Below, in pieces: positions 22,744 through 32,399 of a stretch of DNA of 64,000 bases (within the stretch, counting starts at the first letter, position 1; the number at the start of each line of letters is the position of its first letter). The position numbers and the translations under genes were made by a program. Where the stretch lies: contig OZ023209.1 in NCBI GenBank assembly GCA_963995525.1, positions 36,263,679 through 36,327,678 of the forward strand, in the 5' to 3' direction. The stretch comes from Escarpia spicata (lineage: Eukaryota > Annelida > Polychaeta > Sabellida > Siboglinidae). Below the pieces are notes generated by a model. The model was not told the DNA's origin, did no database searches, and saw only the letters and a list, made by a program, of their open reading frames with translations.

Positions 22744-22934
22744 ATGCTGGTCATGGTGTGTTAAATGCTGTATCTGGAGAGGTCCCTGGGGTACAGCCCT
22801 CAAGCAGCTGTGGGAGACAGTGGCAGTGGTCCATGACATCCAGTGATCCACCTTCCTCCTACAGTGATTCATCAGCAACTGCCAGTAGATTGGCTTCATC
22901 AAGCAGACAAGAAGAAAGAATGGCTGACTCCTGA
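22744..22934 (+). CDS. Putative terminal exon of the Myb-like unit
   Basis: After an acceptor (tgttccag, 22743), phase 1 reads DAGHGVLNAVSGEVPGVQPS, then a Ser-rich segment (WSMTSSDPPSSYSDSS, RLASSSRQEERMADS) and a stop at 22932-22934. Ser-rich low-complexity tails follow the Myb-like domain in many such proteins. DAG at its start repeats the end of exon 2 (GTDAG), and the 8 bp gatgctgg occur at both places. An insertion with an 8-bp target duplication is therefore an alternative to an intron. Coding status is uncertain. Confidence 0.35.
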
Positions 22935-23849
22935 TAACAGATGCAGAGTGTCCAGTTCTGAAGGAGAAAATTTTAAAATGGCTGCATAGTGAAATAAAGA
23001 AATACGGTGCAATCGCAGAAATGGTGCAGCTAAAATATAGCTCGCTCTATAAATAGAACAATTAAGGTAGGTAGTATGGATTCTAAAAGTGATTTTTGAC
23101 ATTTTTTTAAAAAGAACTTTCTTTGATATTTATGTCCTTTCATATCCTTACCTCAATGTGCATTTAGTGTATTAGCTGAAAAAGTAATAAAAAGTGGCAA
23201 TATTGAGGTTTCTTCGGATGGCTTTTGGCAGAATTTGGTTATAAAAATTACCTTATCATCGTTTTCTTGGAATACAATTTTTGCTGTGAGTACTTAAAGT
23301 TGCTGTGCTCTAGTAGAATAAATACTGGGTATAACTGCAAAACATTTTGCACCGCAGTGCCTAATGAGTATATCTACTGCATGAATTAAAAGAAATCATA
23401 ATATATTTAATGGTTTCTGAATTTTAGGCGTTAATTATGTGAAAAAGTTACAGTTTTAGACAAAAAATCTTTGTTCACGTAAACAACATAACATATCTGA
23501 TTTATGTGATATTCATGCAGTAGATATGCATAACTGTAATCCCTGTGCTAAATTACAAGCTTGTAACTTGAATACATTTTTGGTTAGAGCGCTGCAAAAA
23601 ATACATAATTTTCCCTATTATGGCGGCCATATTGGATACCTAATTTGCATAATTTATGCGAAACATGAAAAAAAACTTAACTATGTTGGTATGTATTTGC
23701 ATACCAAATATGGTTGATCTGTGTTGAAAACTAAAGATTTTTTGTGGAATCCATACTACCTACCTTAAAGCAACCAGGATGCATCATCAATGAAACATAG
23801 CATGCGAAATGGATAGAATGTAACTACTGTACCTCTTATCCTTTGTTTC
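22935..23849. other. No gene recognised
   Basis: AT-rich DNA left of the Gypsy element. The phrase atccatactacctacctta (23750) is the inverse of taaggtaggtagtatggat (23064). With nearby matching sequence this makes a second, smaller inverted repeat around 23064-23768. Confidence 0.5.
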
Positions 23850-24001
23850 TGTTGTGTTATACACTTGTAACAGTAATATTTTATGAGAGAATGAGACAAA
23901 CGCATATGTAAGTCAAAATGGCTGTATTTTAGAAGACACGCGAGATCAGCAGTGATCTCGCGAGACTAGTGAGAGGTAGGATGATCGAGACTAACGTCAC
24001 A
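23850..24001 (-). repeat. 3' LTR of the Gypsy element
   Basis: 152 bp, TG...CA on the plus strand as written. Identical to the other LTR except G at 23960. It contains the near-palindrome cgcgagatcagcagtgatctcgcg. Confidence 0.96.
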
Positions 24002-24012
24002 TCTCCCTTCCA
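24002..24012 (-). other. Polypurine tract
   Basis: On the minus strand, GGAAGGGAGA abuts the 3' LTR directly. This is the expected primer site for plus-strand DNA synthesis. Confidence 0.8.
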
Positions 24013-24043
24013 AGTTCAATGAGTGCTTGGAGACAACTCTCAA

Positions 24044-27000
24044 CTATAGGTCCAGCCGTCGCGGTGGAATCACCACTCTCCCAGAACGTGTCACCACTCC
24101 AGTGGGAGCTGTGACCGCTGGAGGTGACACTGGTCTCGGCTCGCGCATACGAAACGCAACCGGTGTCGTCGTCATCTCGGTAGATGACGGGTCGGCGTCG
24201 TCTGCTCGCTCGTCAGCCGTCACGTTAGGAGTCGGCTGCAGATGTCGCCGATTTCTTCTTAGGCAGGACGTCGGCGTTCGCACTACATACGACCGAGGTG
24301 TGTGTGCCGGACCCACCACCGTGCCGTTGACGTTCGCGTCTTCGACCCAGACTGGGTCGCCGGCCCGAAGAGTAGAAAGTGGTCGCGCGCGATGATATCG
24401 GTCGTACGCGTCTTTCTTCTTCTGACGCATCAGCTCTCTTCGCTCTCTCTCTCCCCTCGGCTCATCCCAGCGGGGCAGAAGAGTCGCAGGCACCGTTGGC
24501 ACTAACGTGCGCAGCTGTCGGCCCATGCTTAGTTCAGCAGGCGAATAGCCGCACTCTAGTGCTGTCGATCTGTACGCCAACAAGGCATCGTACGGGTCGA
24601 CCGCCTTCTTTAGTAGATTCTTGACAGTCTGGACGGCGCGCTCAGACTTGCCGTTACTTTGAGGAAAGCGAGGGCTGCTCGTGATGTGTTCAAAGCCCTG
24701 CGCTCTCGCGAATCGCGCAAACTCAAATGATGAATACTGCGGCCCGTTGTCGGAGATCACGGTCTCCGGAATGCCATGCCGGGCGAAGATCGACTTCAGA
24801 TGAAGAATAACTGATGACGAATCTGTTGTCTCCAGCCTGGCTACTTCGACGTAGCTGGAACAGTAGTCTACTACTAACAAGTAGGTCGACCGCCTGAAGA
24901 AGAACATGTCCGTCCCGACCTTCTGCCACGGCCGCAGATGACATTCCGACGCGATCATCGGTTCAGAGGGGTTTCGCCTCTCCCTTGCACACGTCGTGCA
25001 GTTCTTCACAACTTCCTCGAGTTGTCGACTCAGTCCAGGCCACCACACTGAGGCCTGTGCTCGCGCCCTACTCTTGACTACTCCCTGGTGTCCCTCGTGT
25101 AGTCGATCTATCATCTCCAGTCTCATGGAGACCGGGATGACGAGACGTACTCCCTTGAGTAAGATGCCATTGTGGACCGTAAGCTCTTGTTGACACTGCC
25201 AGTACGGTCTCAGAATCGACGGCAGAGAACAGTGGCTTGGCCAGCCCTCAGCACAGTAGCGCAGAACCTGGCTGCAGATCTCGTCACGCTGTTGTTGTTC
25301 CTTGATCTCCTGGAGACGTCTCTCCGTCGCCGGGATCTGTCCCACGACGAAATCTTCGTGAGCTGCCACTTCATCCGCGAACTGGAGTTCCGAGATGGTC
25401 AGCTCTCTCACGTGCGGGGCTCGCGACAGAGCATCGGCTGTAATCAGCTCCTTCCCCGGCACGTGCTCGATCGTGTACGTATAACGCATCAGGCGCATAC
25501 GATAGCGTTGAATCCGTGGAGTCAGCTCATCCAAGTTCTTCTTCGAGCTTAAGAGTGTCACAAGCGGCTTGTGATCTGTCTCTACGTGAAACTCCATACC
25601 GTACAGGTAATCGTGGAAGCGCTCCAGTGACCACGTTGTCGCAAGAGCTTCCTTGTCGATTTGAGAGTATCGTTGTTCAGTCGGCGTCATCGCCCGAGAA
25701 GCGTACGCCACTGGCCTGTTCGTACCATCGATCCTTTGTAGCAGGACAGCGCCAAGACCGAACGATGACGCATCTGCTGACACCGTCGTCGTCCTGTTCG
25801 GGTCGTATAGCGCCAGCACTGGCGTCGCACTGAGTTCGGCCTTTACCGCGTCGAAAGCCGTCTGCTGACTCGGCCCCCAGAACCACTGCCTGTCCTTCTG
25901 TAGCAAATCACGCAACGGTTGCGTAACTGATGACAGCGTAGGCGAGAACTTTCCCAGCTGATTCGCCATGACGAGGAAACGTCGTATGTGGCCTACATCT
26001 GTAGGCTGACCCATCTCTGTGATGGCCTTCACCTTGGCAGGATCGGCCTTGATGCCTTCAGCCGTCACGACGTGACCCATGTAGGTGATGCTTGATTTGC
26101 TGAACTCGCATTTAGCAAAGTTCAAAGTCACTCCGTTGTCGGCCAGTCGCTTGAATACTGCCCGCACTCGTGTGTCGTGCTCCTCTGATGACGCGCCGAA
26201 GATGACGATATCATCCATCATACACAACACCCCGCTCAAGCCGTCAAGAACCGCACTCATGCGCTTCTGGAAGTGCTCAGGGGCTGACGTTATGCCGAAC
26301 GGTAGCCTTCTGAAGCAATACCGCCCAAACGGCGTTATGAACGTCGTCAGCTCCTGACAGTTTGGCGACAGGGGAATTTGCCAAAACCCCGAGTTGGCAT
26401 CCAACTTTGTGAAAACTTTCGCCCTAGCCAGTCGGCCAAGCGTCTGGTCGACTGAGGGCAGATCATGCTTTTCACGTCTGACACTCTCGTTGAGATGTGT
26501 CAGGTCGACACAGATACGCACTTTGTGCGTCACGACTCCATCTGACGACGTAGTAGTTGCCTTCGGTTTGGCTACCACTACCATGCCGGCGCACCAGTCT
26601 GTGGGCGCCTCGACTCGCCTGATGACACCTGTGTCTTCCATTCGCTGCAGCTCCTGTCGAACCGTCTCGAGCAGAGGAATCGACACCCGTCGCGGCGTCG
26701 ACAACGCAAATGGGACCGCCCCCTCGCGTAACTGGATGTTGTAGTCGCCACGCATGCGACCCAACCCTACAAACAATTTCGGGTTGTCTTGTCTGATAAC
26801 GTCGGCCGCTTCGACCGAGTCGACCGCCACACGTCGTACGAGATCGAGCATCTGGCAGACACGTCGACTGAGAAGTGACCGTCGTTGGCCACTGATGACG
26901 TAAACGTCCTCATCGACTACTGAGCCGTCACGCGACAGCTTGCCGACGAACTTGCCCTGGGCTTTTAGAACCATGTCGTTCGCGCCCACCAGCGTCTTCG

Positions 27001-28006
27001 ACGTCATCTCCAGAGACGGACTTCCTGCCCGTCGGTAGTCGGCAGCCGAAATCACAGTGACGTCTGCACCCGTGTCGAGCTTGAAGCACACGTCGACTCT
27101 TTGTTTCGTCTTCATCACCTCGAGGCTGATCGTTGATGACCACGGCTGATCACCTTTCGTCACCTCTCCAAGGAAGGAATACCCCTCCTCGTTGTCTCGG
27201 CTGACTGTATCGACGGCCTTTGATGACCTACATACAGTTGAAAAATGACCACTGCGGTGGCACCTGAAGCATGTGGCTTCTCTCGCCGGACAGACTGCTC
27301 TCTGATGAGACGACCGTCCACAGAACTCGCACTTGCGCGACGTCTTCGTGGTCGTGGCCTGCGTCTGACCTCCTTGAGGCCTGTTGGTCTTCTGTCTCGT
27401 GCCGCCGCCAACTTTCTTCTTTGACTTGACGAAGTCCACACTCGTCCTTGTTGAAGAGGAAGCAAAGTTGCGAAGCATCGCCTGCTCTCGCTTGGCCGCC
27501 TCATTCTGACGTGCCATGTCGATTGCTCGCTTCAGCGTAAGCTCAGCGTCTAGCTGAAGTTTCAGCGAGAGCGTCGTGTCTCTGATTCCCACGACAATCT
27601 TGTCTCTTATCATCTCGTCGTTCAATTGACCGTAATCGCAGAACTCGGCCAGGCAGAAGAGAGCCGTGATGAAGGCGTCCACCATCTCCCCCTCCTCCTG
27701 ACATCTTCGGTTGAACTTAGCCCGCTCGAAAATCGTGTTCCGACGAACTATGAAGTGTGAATCAAACTTTGACTTCACCACCTCATACCGCTCCCTTTCT
27801 TCAGCTGTTAAGCCAAAGCCGGCCATAATATCATCGGCTTCATCGCCCATGGCGTAAACCAATGCGTTCACCTGCATGGCTTCACTCTTCTCATTCAGAG
27901 CAGAAGCCAGCCGAAACCGCTCAAAACGCCTGATCCACTTTGGCCACTCGTTGGGCTTTGTGAACACAAAGGGATCAGGCGGAGATACGTGGAATGACTG
28001 CGCCAT
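24044..28006 (-). CDS. Gypsy gag-pol polyprotein
   Basis: A 1320-residue frame from the ATG at 28006 (seven more codons are open upstream but begin at TTG). Gag occupies ~1-220 and ends with two CCHC knuckles, CEFCGRSSHQRAVC (226-239) and CFRCHRSGHFSTVC (246-259). Protease: FKLDTGADVTVIS (Asp at 311). Reverse transcriptase ~440-635: FTKLDANSGFWQIP, RLPFGITSAPEHF and MMDDIVIFG (catalytic pair at 598-599). RNase H: VSADASSFGLGAVLL (~743) and TDHKPL. Integrase: His970, His973, Cys1003, Cys1006, then Asp1033 (VGTDMFF), Asp1086 (ISDNGPQYSS) and Glu1122 (NGKSERAVQ), a D-D-35-E spacing. Gag and Pol share one frame with no shift, so their ratio must be set otherwise. All catalytic residues are present. 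Confidence 0.95.
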   Translation of the reverse strand: MAQSFHVSPPDPFVFTKPNEWPKWIRRFERFRLASALNEKSEAMQVNALVYAMGDEADDIMAGFGLTAEERERYEVVKSKFDSHFIVRRNTIFERAKFNRRCQEEGEMVDAFITALFCLAEFCDYGQLNDEMIRDKIVVGIRDTTLSLKLQLDAELTLKRAIDMARQNEAAKREQAMLRNFASSSTRTSVDFVKSKKKVGGGTRQKTNRPQGGQTQATTTKTSRKCEFCGRSSHQRAVCPAREATCFRCHRSGHFSTVCRSSKAVDTVSRDNEEGYSFLGEVTKGDQPWSSTISLEVMKTKQRVDVCFKLDTGADVTVISAADYRRAGSPSLEMTSKTLVGANDMVLKAQGKFVGKLSRDGSVVDEDVYVISGQRRSLLSRRVCQMLDLVRRVAVDSVEAADVIRQDNPKLFVGLGRMRGDYNIQLREGAVPFALSTPRRVSIPLLETVRQELQRMEDTGVIRRVEAPTDWCAGMVVVAKPKATTTSSDGVVTHKVRICVDLTHLNESVRREKHDLPSVDQTLGRLARAKVFTKLDANSGFWQIPLSPNCQELTTFITPFGRYCFRRLPFGITSAPEHFQKRMSAVLDGLSGVLCMMDDIVIFGASSEEHDTRVRAVFKRLADNGVTLNFAKCEFSKSSITYMGHVVTAEGIKADPAKVKAITEMGQPTDVGHIRRFLVMANQLGKFSPTLSSVTQPLRDLLQKDRQWFWGPSQQTAFDAVKAELSATPVLALYDPNRTTTVSADASSFGLGAVLLQRIDGTNRPVAYASRAMTPTEQRYSQIDKEALATTWSLERFHDYLYGMEFHVETDHKPLVTLLSSKKNLDELTPRIQRYRMRLMRYTYTIEHVPGKELITADALSRAPHVRELTISELQFADEVAAHEDFVVGQIPATERRLQEIKEQQQRDEICSQVLRYCAEGWPSHCSLPSILRPYWQCQQELTVHNGILLKGVRLVIPVSMRLEMIDRLHEGHQGVVKSRARAQASVWWPGLSRQLEEVVKNCTTCARERRNPSEPMIASECHLRPWQKVGTDMFFFRRSTYLLVVDYCSSYVEVARLETTDSSSVILHLKSIFARHGIPETVISDNGPQYSSFEFARFARAQGFEHITSSPRFPQSNGKSERAVQTVKNLLKKAVDPYDALLAYRSTALECGYSPAELSMGRQLRTLVPTVPATLLPRWDEPRGERERRELMRQKKKDAYDRYHRARPLSTLRAGDPVWVEDANVNGTVVGPAHTPRSYVVRTPTSCLRRNRRHLQPTPNVTADERADDADPSSTEMTTTPVAFRMREPRPVSPPAVTAPTGVVTRSGRVVIPPRRLDL

Positions 28007-28027
28007 CTCCAAAAGTTCAGTATGCAA

Positions 28028-28194
28028 AGCGACAAGTCATTGGCAGTAGCACATGTGAAGCAGCGTAGCAGCACTAGCGAAGCGTTAGTAGCGAAGCGGT
28101 AATGTTCAATCAATCAAAGTTCAGCGAAGCAGTGACAGCGAAGCAGCAGCAGCTTAGCGTAACGTTCACTTACTCAGGCACGTACTGACGGTAA
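28028..28194 (-). other. Gypsy 5' leader with agcgaagc repeats
   Basis: The untranslated leader between primer-binding site and gag contains irregular copies of agcgaagc/agcgtagc (about 28055-28160). This might be a packaging or structural RNA region; the role is unknown. Confidence 0.5.
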
Positions 28195-28207
28195 ACTTCT
28201 GACATCA
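28194..28207 (-). other. Primer-binding site (tRNA-Leu type)
   Basis: On the minus strand, directly after the 5' LTR, the sequence is TGATGTCAGAAGT. The 3' end of many animal tRNA-Leu molecules is complementary to TGGTGTCAGAAGT, so the match is 12 of 13 with one mismatch in the CCA part. Confidence 0.7.
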
Positions 28208-28359
28208 TGTTGTGTTATACACTTGTAACAGTAATATTTTATGAGAGAATGAGACAAACGCATATGTAAGTCAAAATGGCTGTATTTTAGAAGACACGCG
28301 AGATCAGCAGTGATCTCACGAGACTAGTGAGAGGTAGGATGATCGAGACTAACGTCACA
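28208..28359 (-). repeat. 5' LTR of the Gypsy element
   Basis: 152 bp; transcription of the element should start here on the minus strand. It carries A at 28318 where the 3' LTR has G. The target duplication gtttc follows at 28360. Confidence 0.96.
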
Positions 28360-28364
28360 GTTTC

Positions 28365-29500
28365 AATAGCAAGTTACGTCAACCCAGTTTTGGCAATAAG
28401 GCAGTTAGAATGCACCATTTATATACTTGACTGCAAGCACACGACAGAAGATATTGTACGGCAATGCTGAAGTGTCAGAATGTATGTCAGAATGATAATA
28501 ATCATAATAAGTAGGCTTACCGGATTCTTGGTTTGATAAATTATGGAAACATTGTTTACCTCACATTACATATCTAATAAAATATTGGTTACTCGAAAAT
28601 GCGTAGTATGTCCTGCTCTTAAATACTCGTAGTTTAATTTATCGTGATTCGAATATTATTTATTCGTATTAAAAATGGCCTTGACCCTTGTTTAAAAAAA
28701 ATAATCGCTACACTGCACTGGCACTGGCTAGCCTACAGTACTGCTGGTCGAATCGAATGCTAGGACAGTTTAATTTATTTATTTGTCTAGGCTAGGTTTG
28801 ACATGCTGTTTTGTAAACAATCTAAGCACACTTGCATAAATTATCAATATTCTAAATAACTAGCCGTTATATTACATCGATGAAATGCAAACAAGTTTTT
28901 AGAAAAGATGTTTAGAGTAACATACGATAGTTCAACGACAGAAACATGCTTCGCAACCACGACAACAAATTTTATTTATGGAAAGGTCTATACTAGTATA
29001 GCTATAGGCGTGTTTGAAAGATGCAACGGGACCGTTCGTTGTCTTTGCTATGACTATTACAACTCAAGTCAAGTACAATTACGTAGACTGTCGGACAATA
29101 AGATGAAATATATGCTTTCATCATTATCACCGATTTGCCTCGACGGCGATGCGGTACCGGTAGTAGACCTACCACCTTTTCTGATAGATGTTCTAGTAAA
29201 AATGCGTCGTCCGAAAATCCTGTTTGCGTAGGGCCTAATATTTCGTCGAACATGATAACTTTTGGTCGGACTATCATACTTCCAGTGACTATATCCGATT
29301 AACAACGTATTTAATGAAAGATCCAGTGATACCCGGTATATCTGATAAACTTAAGTTAAAGTTTATCGACTGGACACACGTTAGTCGTTACTGTTACATG
29401 CACAGTAAAGTTCGATAATAACTACTCTGAGTCCTCACTTACCTGAACAGTGGTTTGATTCTGTTCGATTAACGAATTCATTGTAATATTTGTATTGCTG
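28365..29500. other. No gene assured; one unassigned ORF
   Basis: AT-rich flank of the Gypsy element. A plus-strand frame at 28908-29231 (107 residues, with FIYGKVYTSIAIGVFERCNG and a C-terminal MRRPKILFA) has balanced composition but no recognisable motif and no splice context. I regard it as unproven. Confidence 0.35.
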
Positions 29501-29569
29501 TTGTGGCGCTAGAATGCAGTAATTGGTCTCATCAACTCATCCGATCACATAAACACAACGCCAATGCAA

Positions 29570-29778
29570 TGGCAGCCATTAATTACGAAATAGTCGGAGA
29601 CAACTGCGTTTAGGCCAGCATTATCGCGGGCCTAAAAATCGTGTCGTTTCGTCCCGCGGAAAGTCCGAGACTTCTAGTTGTCTGCGTTCGTGCATAGCGA
29701 TTATCCCGTCAAAGTCCTGACGTTCGTAAATAGTCCGAGACAACGCTCATTGTCTCGGTTCATGCATAAGACCCCTGA
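29570..29778 (+). repeat. Copy of dispersed GAGACAA-rich element
   Basis: Ends in gttcatgcataagacccc and contains repeated gtccgagac and tgtctcgg words. It is the opposite-orientation relative of 7826-8040. No ORF. Confidence 0.6.
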
Positions 29779-29939
29779 TCAATATTACTATAATCGCCCA
29801 AATGTCTGTAATACCATGCGTTTAGTTGACCCCGAAATTCAACATAGGTGTTAATAACTATACACGTAATTGTTTAAATGTATATGACGGGCGTTTATAA
29901 TTCAATATTCGCGCTATTCTAAGCCACCTCTGTAACAGA

Positions 29940-31075
29940 CACATGGCCAAAGTTAAATCAGATTATTATACAAATATGGTCATAAATAGGTCGGATAATC
30001 CGCGTCAGTTATGGAAATGCATCAATAACATTCAACATAGACAGCCTGCTCCATCGCTACCTGATCATGTATCAATTAATTCTCTATGTGATTCGTTCTC
30101 TAGTCACTTTAAGAATAAAACCAATATTGTTCGTTCTGCTTTCCCAGGTCACTGCCGCTTTTGACACGATTGATCACAAAGTTCACATCTACATTTCGTT
30201 GGCTACCACGGATACAAATCGCTCCCTTAACCAACTTAATGATGATATTTTCCACTGGATGACTGACAGCAAGTTGAAATTAAATGCAAATAAAACTGAA
30301 TTGATTATCAACGCAGCGTAGTAAACTTGGTATTTTTCCCTAGACGTGTTTTGATACATGTCTCAAACGTGTCGTTGCTGTTTTTTTTCTCTCATATTCG
30401 TGATCTTCACCGTATTCGCCGGTATATGTCATTTTCTGTTGCTAAAACTATTGCAACAGCGCTTGTTAACAGCGTATTTGACTATTGCAATTCCCTCCTT
30501 TATAATATCGCTAGCAAAGATATTACAAAACCTCAACGTGTCCAAAATTGTCTATCACGGGTAGTTACACGATCTCCTCGTTTTTTCGCGCTCTGTACTA
30601 CTTTTGAAGTTTTTGCATTGGCTTCCTGTACGATATCATATAATATTTAAGATCTGTACCATTACATGCCAGGTACTATCCAGTAAGCAACCATCTTATT
30701 TGCGTTCACTGCTTACTCCTGTAAGAAAACCTATCCAGCTTCGGTCATCTAGTTCTGACCTACTTTTGTTTCTAGAGTCAACACTAACATTGGAACTAGG
30801 GCTTTTCTGTTGCTGCACCAACGCTTTGGAATTTGCTCCCTCTTAGTGTTAGATGAGTTGAAAATATTACAAAATTTCGGCGTCATTTAAATACGTATCT
30901 TTACAACCTTGCTTATCCACCATAGCTCCCTAGCGCATTGACACATATGTTTCCAACTGGAATACTGCTTATGGATTTTGAGATTGATCAATCCTTTTGT
31001 CTTGTTGCGCCTGTGAGCTTGGTTTCCAAGGATTTAGGCGCAATAGAAATTATCTTATTATTATTATTACTATGA
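29940..31075 (+). pseudogene. Decayed L2-like LINE, internally deleted
   Basis: Pieces in LINE order: KSDYYTNMVINRSDNPRQLW and PSLPDHVSINSLC (upstream of RT); then a jump to AFDTIDHK and TDSKLKLNANKTELII; then SVAKTIATALVNSVFDYCNS, QRVQNCLSRVVTRSPRF and the C-terminal LRSSSSDLLLF. RT motifs from PDG through YADD are deleted. The element ends in ggatttaggcgcaatagaaa followed by TTA repeats (31030-31072). The same tail ends the minus-strand LINE at 62945, so both belong to one family. Several frame changes; inactive. Confidence 0.8.
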
Positions 31076-32399
31076 ATCGTACGTGTTAAATCGATTTTCA
31101 TTTAGCTGATGAGCTGCTTTACAGAGTCGCGGTCTTACTATTATTATGTTTTGGACATGTTCCGAGTTGTTCATTTTTCGCTCGGTTATCTATTTTTGGC
31201 AACACGCATTATGCATCGTTTACGCGTCAGTGTGTTATCAGCATTACATTCCTCTTACCACCGATAACACGTCTAAGGTCACCGGGTGCACATACGCCAT
31301 ACTGGTCCCGGATATGCCTTCAGGCTACACCCTAATTCCAATTACTATTCACCCATGTTACAGTTCTAAAAATCATGACAGTCGATATTACATTTGACTA
31401 CTAATCACTACAATTATAGACCCGCCGTCTATACACATTCCTTTAAATATAATATTTATATTATTTTTTGTGTTTATAAATGAGTGAAGGTGATATATCG
31501 TCATATAGTAGCTCTGTTTAGCTGAAATTCTTAAAGTGAAGTGAAGTTTATTTGTTTAGATCATCATACGTACATAGTTAAATGACAGTTTTTACATATT
31601 TCACATGGTCTTGACGATCCAGGGAGGCTTGACTAAGACCTGAGAGATCGCCATCGTGCAAACCTCCCTATGACTGCATGTGTTGCAGTAGTCATTATTG
31701 GTGCTGTTTTACTAGAGTGTGCACATATAAAAACGATGAGTTGCAATTTGTGTCAACAGATATAACAATGCGGTAGTACTAACAAAAACGTATACTCCTA
31801 CTACTACACATAGTGTAAATAAAACATTATTATAATATAATAATTACAAAAGAGTAAATAAAATATAAATTATAATAATAGTAAGTTACAATTAAAATCT
31901 AGATATGAAAAATAATACATTAGTTCCAGATTTATCATTTGCAGACTGTATTGTGAGGAACTCCAATACCGATTGTTTTGATAATATGTGGATTGGTAAT
32001 ATTTATGCGTACATACATGTACATACATACATTCCTACACATAGGTATACATACATATATATATATATACATACATACATACATACACATACATACATAC
32101 ATACATACATACACATAAATGTATGCATAGTGGTGGTATTACCGAGTGATATTCAGTATAATATAACATTACGTAGTTTTAAGTAACACAGTTGATCCTG
32201 ACAATGATTACGAGGACACACCAGACAGTTCAGCTTCAGGTGGCATATTCTGTTTTCAGATGTAGCAGTTAGTAATATTACATTCTGTGTCATATTTACT
32301 TATGATATACTTTTTGGAATAATTTACAAAGCCTTGAGATGATTGGGTGTTGATTTTCTCCATGGCAATTTGTGGAAGAAAGTTTTTTCTTGAAGTAAT
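31076..32399. other. No gene; TACA microsatellite at 32014-32117
   Basis: AT-rich DNA. (TACA)n/(TA)n repeats run from about 32014 to 32117. The segment 31540-31690 contains the inverted words ccagggaggcttgac and gcaaacctccct and may be a short non-coding repeat. No supported ORF. Confidence 0.5.

Larger units (their letters stand above)
23850..28359 (-). mobile_element. Complete Ty3/Gypsy LTR retrotransposon
   Basis: The 4510-bp element is bounded by 152-bp LTRs beginning TG and ending CA, flanked by the 5-bp target duplication gtttc (23845-23849 and 28360-28364). The LTRs differ at one base (G at 23960 vs A at 28318), so the insertion is young. A primer-binding site, a purine tract and one uninterrupted gag-pol frame are all on the minus strand. 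No envelope-like ORF is present. Short LTRs, fused gag-pol and tRNA-Leu priming resemble the Mag/SURL/Steamer group known from echinoderms, molluscs and other marine animals; the clade is inferred. Confidence 0.96.

Noticed and set aside
24027..27504. Many 60-126 residue frames antisense to or shifted from the Gypsy polyprotein
   Set aside because: Shadows of the 1320-residue gag-pol frame.
28908..29231. 107-residue frame as a gene
   Set aside because: Balanced composition but no motif, no splice or promoter context and no homology I recognise.
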